Positions 53,081-64,000 of a stretch of 64,000 nucleotides of DNA are shown in pieces (within the stretch, counting starts at the first letter, position 1; each line of letters begins with the position of its first letter). The notes under the pieces are model-generated. The model was not told the DNA's origin. It saw only the letters and a program-made list of their open reading frames with translations, and did not search any database. The stretch comes from Cladopsammia gracilis (taxonomy: Eukaryota; Cnidaria; Anthozoa; Scleractinia; Dendrophylliidae), in contig JAJGOT010000710.1 of assembly GCA_022457155.1 (NCBI GenBank), forward strand, positions 262,889 to 326,888. The letters run 5' to 3'. The position numbers and the translations under genes were made by a program.

Positions 53081-56000
53081 GACTTTCTTTTAGAAGTCAG
53101 ATGTGTGATACGAAATGCATGTCCTCAATCGATTACTTAAAAAAACTGTAGTACAAAATTCTAGTATAGGGAATTATATTAGGGAATTCACAACAGCAGC
53201 GTGTCGGGCTTGCGTTGTATTTTAAACGGGTTTACCGAGTGAACACATCGTTTTGATGAAGGGGTGTCGAATGAATATAACTTAAGTAGATACGAGGAGT
53301 GAATTTCGAAAGTTGGTTTATAGTATAATTCAGTTGTTTAAAAATAGAAATAATTCAGGACGACAAAAGTTTTTTGAACCACCAAAGGATATCCTTAATC
53401 TGGGGAAATATTTTCTGATGCAATCCATCGTTACGAAAGTGTACAAACATCAACTTAACAGCCTAACCAAGTCAATTCCACGTTTAAAGCCGAGCAAATA
53501 GAAGAAATTGTCTATCTAGTACGAATTTTAATAACACTGTTAGATAAATAAAGCCTTTCAAACCGGGCCATGGTTTGAAGTTACTATGAACAGTGTCGAG
53601 TTTTAAAAAGCTCAACTTTGCTGTTGCGTTCAATCAGCAATTTCTATGTTCGCTACATGCTTCAGTTCAAAAAGCGTTCAATTTATATTACTATGTCGGT
53701 AAAATCGTTTAACCTGTTTTTGGTTGGAAATATGGATATACCATGCATTCATCATCATACCGGTGCACATGTATACGTTCAGTCGCGTTTTAACCAAACG
53801 TCTCTGCCCGGCTAAGTTCTTTCAAACACAGTTGTGTTACTCAAAGTATTATTTCGTATAAAACGGTAGTACAAAATTCTAATACATAGGGAATTATTAG
53901 GGAATTCACAACAGCAGCGTGTCGGGCTTGTGTTGCATTTTAAACGGGTTTACAGAGTGATCACATCGTTTTGATGAAGAGGTGTCGAATGACTATAACT
54001 TTAGTAGATACGAGGAGTGAATTTCGAAAGTTGGTTTAGTAGTAAAATGCAGTTGTTTAAAAACAGAAATAATTCAGCAAGACAAACGTTTGTTGAACCA
54101 CCAAAAGATATCCTTTATATGGGGAAATATTTCAGTTCTGATGCAATCCATCGCTACGAAAGTGTATAAACATCAACTTAACAGCATAACCAAGTCAATT
54201 TCACGTTTAAAGCCGAGCATATAGAAGAAATTGTCTATCTATGCATTTTAATAACACTGTTTGATAAATAAAGCCTTTCAAACTATGGTTTGAAGTTATT
54301 ATGAACAATGTCGACTTATAAAAAGCTCAATTTTGCTGTTGCGTTCAATCAGCAATTTCTATGTTCGCTACATGCTTCAGTTCTAAAACACTTATTTCTA
54401 AAGAGTTCAACTTATATTATTATGTTGGTAAAATCGTTTAACCTGTTCTTGATTGGATATATGGATATACCATATATTCATCACCATACCGGTGCACATG
54501 TATACGTTCAGTCGCATTATAACCAAACGTCTCCGCCCAGCTAAGTTCTTTCAAACACAGTTGTGTTACTCAAGGTATTATTTCGTATAAAACGGTAAGA
54601 AATCGTCAAGATTATCATTGAAGCCATCTGATTTACCGTTATCCTGAAACGAGAATCAATAAAGTTGATTCCTCTCTGTGAGGCAGCTGAATTAAAAGAG
54701 GCATCGAGTTTCCGAGAAATTGAACTCAACTGTACTATGTCAACATAGGACATTGTTCAAGTGCATGATTAGGAGTCACTTTAAACAACAAGACGATTGA
54801 AACTGAAATACATGTAGGGTAAAATACCGCTTGGACAACTGTTGTTATTTTTTTCCAATTTTATGTGCAACGCATTTGTGAATAAGCAATGTTACGACAA
54901 TGTTGACGACCTTGCATGCAATTTCAGTCTCGTTGGGTTTGTATCTCATAGCGATTCATTGACATTAAGGTGAAATAATAGTTGCATAAGTCAATCTTAC
55001 TTCTATTTCTGAAAGGTATTCACATTTCTACCGCGATTTTTGCATGGATATGTACCTTTCTTAGTGCAAATGCCCTAGTGCTTCACGTTTATGTTGATCT
55101 TTGCATACATACACATTAATAGTATCATGCATTCGGCAGTGCATTTTGGTAGAACGAAGATTGAAGCAACTACCATTCATGCAAAGACGCCAAAAGTAAA
55201 ATCGTTTTTTATTTCTTGCCTGATCAATATGAACGGCCTGTCCAGACAATGTAATAAATTTGATCTTTAATCACACGGGACAATTCTATCGACCAAACAT
55301 TTGTAACCAGTCTTAGGATAATTTCTTGTATAATTATACATATTAAATTCTTGCACATATTTGCAAACAGGGTTGCAAATACTTCATGATGAACAGGAAA
55401 TTACATTTTGAAAACCAGAGTTGTGTTATTCGTGATTTCGCTTATAAATTGTTAAAAACACTTCTTTCTCAATCACAAAAATCGAGCTTAGTGTTATTAG
55501 TGGCGGGAGTAAAGTGTTATTAAACAGACTACTGATCAGAAGGTCATTGTTTATTGGCGGGTTATTGTTTTCTAACCTTGACCAAAAATTCTTAGTAATA
55601 TCGAATTCCGCTTTCGAAAAACCTCGTAACTTGCCTCGATTTTATACTTTCAAGAAATTCAACCCCCAAAAACCGAGAAAATGTTACAGGCATTTCATTT
55701 ATAGAGAAAATGGACCAGTTCTCCATTTTCTGAGAAATTACTGAGGTGGAAACAACGAGCCAATTCCGAGAAACATTAATTATTCAAACGCGTTTGCGCA
55801 AGTACATGTACGTCACGAGATTGCAGACACTACTGTGATTGGTCAGTATCGTGTCAATATATTTAGTAATCTCACAAAGGAATGTACCATGGGAAAAAAC
55901 ACGCCACATGTCGTTCAAGGTTTTATTATATAACCAGAAGAATCTAACAAAAAGTGCAAAGTGCAAAAGTTTGAGTCAGATCAAGACTTTATAGAATAAT

Positions 56001-56304
56001 TTTTATCTAGCATTGCATATTTTATAACATATAATTAAGACATACAGCAATTTAATTCAACTTAATGCAACCCACAGAAAGCTTTCACATTTGTTTTACC
56101 CGCCAAAAAAGGAGAGCTGGCCGTATTTCGCTTAATAAGTCCATGCTGTTTCCCAGAAACAACAACAGACGGAACTGGTTCGATGAGTCACGAGGAACTA
56201 CTGTAGCATGACAAAGCCCCGTCATCCCCCGTGGTGTGATTTCTTACAAACGATGCAACATTATGTTTTTTATTTTTCAAGCTTTCTGCGCACGCGCAGA
56301 CCAT
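53081..56304. other. Intergenic region after family 1, unit 3
   Basis: It contains the tandem 3'-flank repeats (about 53,170-53,880 and 53,880-54,600), then sequence parallel to 43.9-45.5 kb of unit 2. TTCCGAGAA occurs near 55,765 and a perfect NRF1-like CTGCGCACGCGCAG near 56,285-56,298. No gene recognised; short frames here are not shared with unit 2. Confidence 0.5.
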
Positions 56305-56738
56305 AAGATTACAAAGTTCAACAAGCTTAGAAATGTCAAGGGCAAGCTTGATCGTGTCGAGAAAAAAGTCGAATAGCTTGATAAAGCAAAGATGAGCCAC
56401 GAAGAAGAAAATGCAAGTTTAAGGGAGCAATTAGAAATAACGCCTGGAGAGATGCAAAGATCCTTCCACAGTCATTCACACCAATCGCCAATTACAAGGT
56501 AAAAACCATTCTGCCAAAGATGGAAGAGGAGAAAGAAGCAGCAACGCAACGTACGAGAAAGCGGTAAAATAACTCCAGGGGAACAGAAATGTCGATGCGC
56601 ATCCAAACATATTAGCTATATTTTACTTCAAGAGGCAGCAGACGTAATGGAAGCCAGTGGTAAGCTAAAGGGCTGGATCTCTCGGGAATGTGTTGATGTG
56701 TTGATAGCTAAGTGGAAGCAACTTCAGTCGATAGAATA
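56305..56738 (+). pseudogene. Broken family 3 coiled-coil gene
   Basis: It matches the intact family 3 gene (58869-59861) from its middle onward, but the first ~100 codons are missing. A stop interrupts the coiled coil (near 56,373), a large internal deletion joins the coiled coil to the ATCCTTCCACAGTCATTCAC part, and further frameshifts follow. The AGAAATGTCGATGCGCATCC stretch encoding the R-N-x-x-A-H motif is still recognisable. Its downstream flank also matches that of the intact gene, so a ~3-kb tandem duplication created the pair. Confidence 0.75.
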
Positions 56739-58868
56739 ATCATTTATATTTTTCTCGTCCATCACATTCCATTTTTATTGTTACTGACAGAGTCAGTTGG
56801 AAAAAGCTAAAAGCACAAAAAAATGATGGTTATGAATGCTATTTAGAATGGCTACATGGCCAAACGCTTGTAAAGACGTTTGTATTTGATCGCATAGAAA
56901 TTGCCAAGTCATATATAGTCAAGCTATTTCTTATCTCACTTTGGGATTCAAAGATGAATCATTAAGTTGTGACAGTAGTAAACACTTTGATGTTTGAAAC
57001 TACTCTGAACTGAACTGTGTGGAACTCTAATTACCTTGGAGACTAACCGATGTGTCAGAGAAAACAACTATCTGAATATTTGCTAACGGTTGACTGGAGT
57101 TGCTGATTGAAAAAAACTCTTCACTTTAACCATGAATTTTAACAACAACAAAGACTACGATGTTGAATAAGTTCAAGATTTATTCCAACTAATATAAAAG
57201 CGTTTGCTTTGTGATCCAACTAATATATTAACTTTAGCTTTGTGACTCGGGAGACCAGCTATCACAGATCAGTTAGATATTAGGTATATAAAAATCAGGT
57301 TTTGTATGAAGTGTCCGACGAACGGCTTGATTTGCCCCACCCACCCACCCCCCCCCCCCCCCCCGAAAAAAACCCGTACAAACAGTCATGTCAAACTGAA
57401 CGACATTCAACGTTTAGTAAACTGTATATTCAAACTTCGCTTGACTTCGCTTGACTTCGCTGATGTCTGATGTTAGATCCGATGCATTAATTCTCTTCGA
57501 CAACCGTATTGTTGCAGAAATGTCTCAGTTTTGGAACGAAGTAGTTCTTTCCTTAGATTTCGTTTCGAAAATAAAATCAGTTTGTCAAGCATTGTTAAAC
57601 AAGTGCTTCGTATTCGTGCATCAGTAACAAAGTTCACGAGCCGATTCTTAGAATTCGATAATTATATCACACTCAGCAACTTTCCTACAAAACGCATGTG
57701 GCAAAGGTCAAAACCATATATCGCACAACACAAAGTTAAAAACAAGAAATATTTAACTATTCAACTTTTCAACGTACAAAGAGTCGATTAAGAAAAAAAT
57801 TGGGTTTAGGTGCACTTTAATAATTTTCAATTTATTCTTTTTTTCCAAGAAAGCTCTGCCGAATACATTTTGAAGAAGGATGCAAAGAAATTCCATTTAG
57901 AATGTCATTAGTGATTTCAACATTACTCCGGCATCGATTATGAGGACAATCAAACTAAATATTGTCTGAAAAGTGCCGGGAATAAACCATATTTATCAAG
58001 TTATTGATCCCGGGTTGACAGTTTCTAAACTTGGGCCATATCATGAAATCCTTAGAAACCTGGAATTCCGCACTCACAAACCTCCGTGTTACGTTTTACA
58101 CTCTAAAGAAATTCAAAGAAAGCTAAAAAAGCGCAGGGATTTCATTAATAAATAAAACTGAACACAACGCGGTTTTCATTTTTCTGAGAAATTAATGAGT
58201 AGGAACAATGCACCCAATTCCGAGAAACATTATCAAGTCAAACATATTTTGCGTAAGTTCTAATTTGTCACGAGGTTGTCAAGCACTAATGTGATTGGTC
58301 AGTATCCTGTCAATATATCAAAATAATGATCCATCATATAAATGCGCTTAGTCATGGGAAAAAGCCGGCGACATATTGTTCAAAAGAATAATAAACGAAC
58401 GAAGAAGTCTAAGAAAATAGAGTTGTAAGCGTTTGAGTCAGATAAAGATTTAGGCGCGAGTTGTAGAATATCGAGGGGAAAGCAGTATTATTAAAAACAC
58501 ATCAGCAAGATGTTGGATGACAATCTGGCTTGATTCATCTGCCCAGGCTCAACGCAACCCGCATGCGCCCAGTTTTCGCAGTAGTGACAAAAGAATTGGT
58601 TTGATGAGTCAAGAGGCTAAAAGGACCTGACAGGAACTGACGTAGCTGAAAAAAACCCGCCACCCCCCAAGGTTCTATTTCTGAGAAACGATGAAAGATT
58701 TGTGTAATCTCTCTGCGCATGCACAGAACTGAAATATAAGATAACGCCACGTCTGATGGGTGATATCTTTCCAACACAGATTGCTACTTCAGCATCACTC
58801 GAACAGACAAATGATATAGGTATTATAATCTCGCGGTTGTTAAACCTCAGTTGACAATCAATAAGAAA
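56739..58868. other. Region between the two family 3 copies
   Basis: About 1 kb (56,740-57,720) repeats again after the intact gene (59,870-60,790). A C run follows CACCCACCC at 57,335-57,364. Open frames at 57,531-57,791 and 57,973-58,155 are unrecognised. The promoter of family 3 shows TTCTGAGAA (58182-58190), TTCCGAGAA (58218-58226), then TTCTGAGAA (58679-58687), CTGCGCATGCACAG, ATATAAGATAACGCCACGTC about 130 bp before the gene: the same order as in the family 1 and family 2 cassettes. Confidence 0.5.
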
Positions 58869-59861
58869 ATGAGTGAAGACCACCAGATTGAACATCGTGG
58901 TCGTCAAGCCACAACTATCCTTAGTGTTGTACAGGGACTACAGGAGGCTTCATCATTCGAGCAAGAGAGACTAACAATCTATCAACATGGCGAGGATATC
59001 GAGTCTCTAAAGAAAAACATCGAGGAGAAGAATGAGGAGATATCGCGCTTACACAAAGCCATGAAAGAACTAAAAGACAAAAACCAAAAGTTGGATATCG
59101 CCTTGAAAACGAGGATCGAAGAGATTACAAAGCTCAAGTCCAGAATCCACAAATTGGAAACTGAAAAGAAAGGCTTGGAGGACAAGCTTAGAAATGTCGA
59201 GGGAAAGCTTGATCGTGTCGAGAAAGAAGTTGAAGAACTTGATAAAGCAAAGATGGCCCACGAAGAAGAAAATGCAAGTTTAAGGGAGCATTTAGAAATA
59301 ATGTCTGGGGAGATGGAAAGTGTGAAGCAAGACCTGGAGAAGACCAGAAGTGAAAACCACAATTTGAAGAGAGATGTAAAAGACCTACAGGAAACTCATC
59401 AAAAGTTATTTCCATTTGGTGTTAAAGAAGGCAGGCCAATGTTGGCTCCACCACCACCACTCTCGCCTGATGTGCAAGCGTCTCTGCGTCTGGGAGAATT
59501 AAGCCGACAACTTCAAGCCAAGATGTACGCGTATGTTCTTCCACAGTCATTCACACCAATCGCAAATTACAAGGTAAAAACCATTCGCCGCGACGTGGAA
59601 AGGCTGCCAAAGACGGAAGAGGAGAAAGAAGCAGCAAGACAGAAGTGGGTTGAACTCCAGAAAAAGCTAAACTGGAACGAAACGTACGAGGAAGCGGTAA
59701 AATTACTCCAGGAGAACAGAAATGTCGATGCGCATCCAAAAATATCGGTTAATCTGCTTCAAGAGGCAGTAGACGTAATGGAAGCCAGAGGTAACCTAAA
59801 GGGCTGGATCTCTCGGGAATGTGTTGATGTGTTGATAACTATGTGGAAGCAACTTCAGTAG
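58869..59861 (+). CDS. Coiled-coil protein with HEPN-like C-terminal domain, family 3
   Basis: 330 residues from the ATG at 58869 (MSEDHQIEHRGRQ). The coiled coil (~35-180) is followed by a linker (PMLAPPPPLSPD) and the C-terminal domain: SLRLGELSRQLQAKMYAYVLPQ, YKVKTIRRDVERLP, R284-N-V-D-A-H289-P and GWISRECVDVLITMWKQLQ. The domain is intermediate between families 1 and 2. Conservation of R, N, A and H at fixed spacing among the three families, while surrounding residues vary, is the main evidence for a HEPN-like active site. Confidence 0.7.
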   Translation: MSEDHQIEHRGRQATTILSVVQGLQEASSFEQERLTIYQHGEDIESLKKNIEEKNEEISRLHKAMKELKDKNQKLDIALKTRIEEITKLKSRIHKLETEKKGLEDKLRNVEGKLDRVEKEVEELDKAKMAHEEENASLREHLEIMSGEMESVKQDLEKTRSENHNLKRDVKDLQETHQKLFPFGVKEGRPMLAPPPPLSPDVQASLRLGELSRQLQAKMYAYVLPQSFTPIANYKVKTIRRDVERLPKTEEEKEAARQKWVELQKKLNWNETYEEAVKLLQENRNVDAHPKISVNLLQEAVDVMEARGNLKGWISRECVDVLITMWKQLQ

Positions 59862-62800
59862 ATAGAATAATCGTTTATTATTATTCTCGTCCATCACATT
59901 CCATTTTTTATTGTTACTGACAGACTCAGTTGGAAAAAGCTAAAAGCACAAAGGCATGATGGTTATGAATGCTATTTAGAATTAACAAAGAGTGGCTAAA
60001 CGCTTGTAAAGATGTTTGAATTTGATCGCATAGAAATTGCCAAGCCATATATAGTCAAGCAATTTTTTATCTCACTTTGGGATTTAAAGATGAATCATTT
60101 AGTTGACAGTAGAAAAGACTTTGATGTTTGCAACTACTCTGAACTGAACTGTGTGGTACTCTACTGAATTACTTTGGAGACTAACCGATGTGTCAGTGAA
60201 AACATCGATCTGAATGTTTGCTAACGGTTGACAGGAGTTGCTGATTGAAAAAAAAAATTCTTCACGTTTAACCATGAATTTCGACAACAACGAAGACTAC
60301 GATGTTGAATAAGTTCAAGATTTATTCCAACTAATATAATAGCTTTAGCTTTGTGATTCGGGAGGCCAGCTGTCATAGATCAGATGGATATCATGTGTAT
60401 AAAATCAGGTTTTGCATAGTGTCTGACGAGCGGCTTGATTTGCCCTCCAAAACGTACAAACAGTCACGTCATACTGAACGACATTCAACGTTCAGTAAAC
60501 TGCAAATTCAAACTTCGCTTGACTTGACTTGACTTCGCTTGTCTGTTGTTAGATCCGATGCATTAATTCTCAAACTGTGACAACCGTATCGTTGCAAAAA
60601 TGTCTCCGTTTTAGAACGAAGTAGTTCTTTCCTTAGATTTCGTTTCGAAAATAATATCAGATTGTCAAACATTGTTAAACAACAAGTGCTTCGTATTCGT
60701 GCATTAATAACAAAGTTCATGAGCCGATTCCTAGAATTCGATAATTATATCACACCCAGCAACTTTCCTAGAAAACGCATGTGGCAAAGGTCAAAACCAT
60801 ATATCCCTCCATAGTCATGCATATTACCGCCAGTATACATGTATGTTCAAACTAGTCATGCGATTCTTAAACACATTTTTGGTGCGTTTGTTTGTGACTG
60901 GGCATGCAACTGTTCTAACGAAGTCAAGTGATTTTAGGATGGTTAGCAAGAGACAGGCTTGGATTATTGTATTGAAGAAGTTTGAAGATAAGATTGGTTT
61001 GACAATTGGCGAAGAAGCAACAACAGCGAGTAGAGATTTCGGTTCGCGTAGAAGGAACGGTGACATTAAAGGTTAGTGCCTTGCTCAAAGTTTTACTGAT
61101 TTGGTTGTTACATGCATATAAATAAGTGATATGATAAGTTTTAGAAACTCTAGAAGACTTCATGTGGTAGGGTATTTGTTCACCTTTAATACGCTTGCAA
61201 ACAATTTAAACTGAGTAACACTAAAAAAAAAAAACAGTTTTCTCGTTAAGGTCGAGAATTGGTGGAATTACAAGTGAACACGCTTGGTTTATTCTTATAT
61301 TATATTATATATTATTATTATATTATTTTTATATTTCATGTCTCTTTTCGGATGACAACAACAGTTGATTTAGTTTCATTTGGGTACAAGAATGATTTAA
61401 ATTTCTTCAATATTTCGAAGCTTTTTCAACCGAATACGGTCGGATTGTCTTGTCAAATGGAGTTCTTCAACCAACTTACGTAGCTAAAAACACGATAAGG
61501 TGTAGTCTAAGTTAAGGGATTAAGCAGCAAACAGAACATGACTCAAGCTTTACTTCTGCTTTATATTTCAGGGCATTACTCAGTGGCTGTTCAGTCTTTG
61601 GCGATGCAATTTTTGCTCCAAATAACTTGTTAGACTAACCAAGCAAATAGTTCAGAATAGACCTGTCTGAGATGCGTTTGATGTTGATGATAAGTTGCAT
61701 AACTTCTAAGCAGTCTTTGATTTTGCAAGTGCTATTTAAAAAATCCTGTTTTTCGGTAAATACAGAGATTCAGAAAGCGGCAGAAATCAACGAAACAGGC
61801 ATACTGTAACTCGCGATTGAAAGAAATGAGCGCCTAGCGATTGAACGAAATGAGTTAAAATGTTTGATTTAGATTCACGAAACACATAACATCTGACTGC
61901 TCTGCCAATGGTCTGGAAATGTCTAGGTACGCTACTTTCAATAGAACGTAAAAAAACGCAATTTCGTAATTCGTGGAAATAAGTGGCAGACCAGTTGTTT
62001 CGCCGCAGGATAAGCAGGCTATCTGTGAAAAAACCTGTGCTTCAGGGCGTCGAGTTAAAGCGTCGTTGTTTTTTCTTTTAAACGAGTCTAGTTTCCCTCT
62101 GTTGAGGATCTCAAGCATGGAGTGGAACCTCAACAAGAATTTCATTTCATAAAACTAAACAAGTTCTTAAGATTTCTAAGAAACTAACGAGCGGAAAACA
62201 ACGCGCCCAATTCTGAGAAACATTAATTATTGAAACATTTTTCCATGTGCGTGTGACGAGGTTAATTATAAGTACCTTTGCGATTGGTCAGTGTACTTTC
62301 AAAACATTAAATCATCTTTCAAAGTTTGTCGTTCCAGGTCACAATAACCGGAAAAGTCCATTAATATTTGCCACGATATTTCCCCACATTTCCCCACCTC
62401 ATTGATAGGTTTAGACTCAACACAAGCACAAGTAAAAAAAGCATTTGACGACAGGAAGCTGTCCTTTTTACAGAAGAGTAAAATATGGGCAAAGTTAACA
62501 CAACAGCCATCAGCGGCAAATATGGTTGGATTTCTTTCATGGCGCGTGCGCTCGATGCATGACGTGCGTGGACGTGCGTGACATTGCAACATTAATTGCG
62601 CGCGCAGTAAGGATGAGCAAACAGTTAGCGTGAACGTCTGTACAGCGGTTGATCGAAGAAAAGACAAACATTAAAATTTCATACAGATAATCCAATTTCT
62701 TTCCTTTTCGATTTGTAGCGAAAACTATTATTTGCGCAAAATAGACTGAACTAAGTAACCGTCGAATAGCGCGTGTCAAATAGAATGCTCACGCAACAAT

Positions 62801-64000
62801 CAGTTTAACTACCATGGCAACCAGAACTTGTTATGATTTTCAAATAAATCAGAATTGATAAAAAGTAACAGTAAAAAAATCCTTATTCCGGCTCACAGCA
62901 CTCGCAGGAAAATCAACGGTTTGTTCTTCCTACTTGCATCGAATGGCAGAATAAGAGAAATCCCATGAGAAATCTAAAATGTTTCATCTTAGAAAAGATA
63001 ATTCGTTTCGAATTTTTCCCGCGTAAAAATGTCCTACTGTGATAAAAGTTTCGAAACTGTGATAAAAGTTTAGAAACTGCGAGCAGAACTCTCACCTTCT
63101 TGTCTTGCAAGCGTAACATCTGATGCGTAGTAAAAACACTGACTCGATGTCCATAAGTGAAAGTACAATCTTGATCATGATGCATTTTTCTCTCCTTGCA
63201 AGAAACGCGCAGCTTGTTCGTTAGACGAAAAAGAGTAAAGTGGAAATTCGACGTCATAATAAGACTTTATGACGCAGGGCGCGCGATCAGTAAGACCAAC
63301 AATGTTTGAAAACACGAACAAAAGTTCGAGAACTGCGTGGTCAGATGTAGTACACAAAAGTAAAAGGATGATTAAAGTGCCAGAAATTTGCTGACAAAAA
63401 ACTATACGTTTACGGTGTCGCCCTTCATCTGTGGAATTAAAAAAAAACTTTTTGGGGAACAATTTTTCAAATTCCACCGAAGAAGGGTGACGCCCGAAAC
63501 GTACACGTATGGTTCTTTTGTTAGCAAATTTCTGGCACTTTTATCATCTTTTCATTTTTGCCAACAAAGTTCAATTTGAGGCATATCTGCCGAAACTGAT
63601 GAACAGTACTAGAACGAAAGCAAAATTGTCCAAAATTATTTCTTGACGTTGCACATCAACCGGCACTCGCTACACAGTTGCAAAGTACAAACATTCCGCA
63701 GCTGTGTGTTAGCCATTCCGCAGCAGTGTGTAAAAAGAAACCTGCGACCAGTAAAAAGTTTACTTTGATAAGCCGAACGGTTGTTTGGTGTTTTGGCGGC
63801 GATCAGAAAATGGTCATAAAATAAAGGACAAATTTGCAGCTGTGTTCATCTTTTTCATCGGTAGCAAGCAAACAAAAAACATTTTCTCATTTTTATTGGC
63901 AATAACGTCCCTTGGATAAAACGAAACAGTCCACGTGTCCAAAGTTTTAGCGGATGGCATTACCTCCAAAGGCTTATTTACACCTTAGAAAGTCAGACGA
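59862..64000. other. Host region without recognised genes
   Basis: 59,870-60,790 duplicates 56,740-57,720. A frame at 60,843-61,076 ends next to AAAGGTTAGTG, a possible splice donor, but matches nothing I know. An AT microsatellite lies at about 61,298-61,330. TTCTGAGAA recurs near 62,212 in the context CCCAATTCTGAGAAACATTAATTATT. Two tandem TGTGATAAAAGTTT(C/A)GAAAC units lie near 63,040-63,080. A foldback occupies 63,362-63,553. Confidence 0.45.
63362..63553. mobile_element. Foldback element near right edge
   Basis: The left arm (starting AAAGGATGATTAAAGTGCCAG) is the reverse complement, with mismatches, of the right arm (ending CTGGCACTTTTATCATCTTT) for ~90 bp. Inner parts CGCCCTTC.TCTGTGGAATT and AATTCCACCGAAGAAGGGTG also pair. 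Probably a non-autonomous foldback element. Confidence 0.6.

Larger units (their letters stand above)
48362..56310 (+). repeat. Host tandem unit 3 (partial, ~7.9 kb)
   Basis: It contains the small frame, BTB and family 1 genes and the 3'-flank doublet, then matches unit 2 up to the promoter cassette near 56,300. There it passes into a broken family 3 gene instead of family 2. Most diverged of the three in the non-coding parts. Confidence 0.75.

Noticed and set aside
60843..61076. 77-codon frame before a possible splice donor
   Set aside because: No recognisable domain and no second exon could be identified, so it is mentioned only in the regional note.

Overview
The window holds two different things joined at about position 25,543. 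Positions 1-25,543 are AT-rich, intron-poor viral DNA: one complete-looking Polinton/Maverick virus-like element (adintovirus-like gene set) on the right, and part of a second, closely related copy in inverted orientation on the left. Positions 25,544-64,000 are animal DNA: a tandemly repeated multigene locus with BTB-domain genes and long coiled-coil genes. The style of the Polinton genes and of the host gene family suggests a cnidarian, probably an anthozoan such as a stony coral. That is an inference; no species marker is visible.

Viral layout. Left copy (1 to about 9 kb): a major capsid gene cut by the window edge, a pVI-like protein, a penton-like protein and a coiled-coil protein on the minus strand; the packaging ATPase and a fiber-like protein on the plus strand; then a 103-aa acidic protein, a small membrane-type protein, a glycine-rich membrane protein, two SAP-domain proteins and two genes of an acidic-tailed family that may bind single-stranded DNA. 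A third member of that family lies at 9.3-10.0 kb, followed by a host-style promoter with CRE-like palindromes and a TATA box. Right copy (10.7-25.5 kb): the same core genes mirrored, then major capsid, pX-like protein, adenain-like protease, zinc-ribbon, phospholipase A2, DDE integrase with chromodomain, and a protein-primed family B DNA polymerase that ends close to the terminal repeat. The right terminus is fixed by two uninterrupted paralogous sites in the host repeats at 37.5 and 48.36 kb.

The most striking feature is how the right-hand block is decoded. Three consecutive gene junctions (pX-protease, zinc ribbon-PLA2, PLA2-integrase) each carry a canonical X XXY YYZ slippery heptamer in the upstream frame, a 6-7 nt spacer and a hairpin. 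The downstream frame is -1, and for protease and integrase it has no AUG before the catalytic residues. This looks like a retrovirus-style programmed -1 frameshifting strategy in a DNA virus-like element. Late genes also carry a palindrome with 10-bp arms and a 5-bp spacer that abuts or overlaps the start codon, and early genes carry a hairpin followed by a TGGTMTTAAA-like box.

Host layout. A unit of about 11-12 kb is present three times (starting at 25,544, 37,508 and 48,362). The first two units contain a BTB gene, a coiled-coil gene (family 1) and a second coiled-coil gene (family 2). In the third, family 2 is replaced by a broken and then an intact family 3 gene. All coiled-coil proteins share a C-terminal helical domain with an invariant R-N-x-x-A-H motif, which resembles the catalytic signature of HEPN ribonucleases. 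Upstream regions share a promoter cassette with STAT-like TTCNNNGAA sites and, in several copies, an adjoining GAAANNGAAA IRF-like element. This raises the possibility of an inducible innate-immune gene cluster. Foldback elements present in some repeats and absent from others give relative insertion times.
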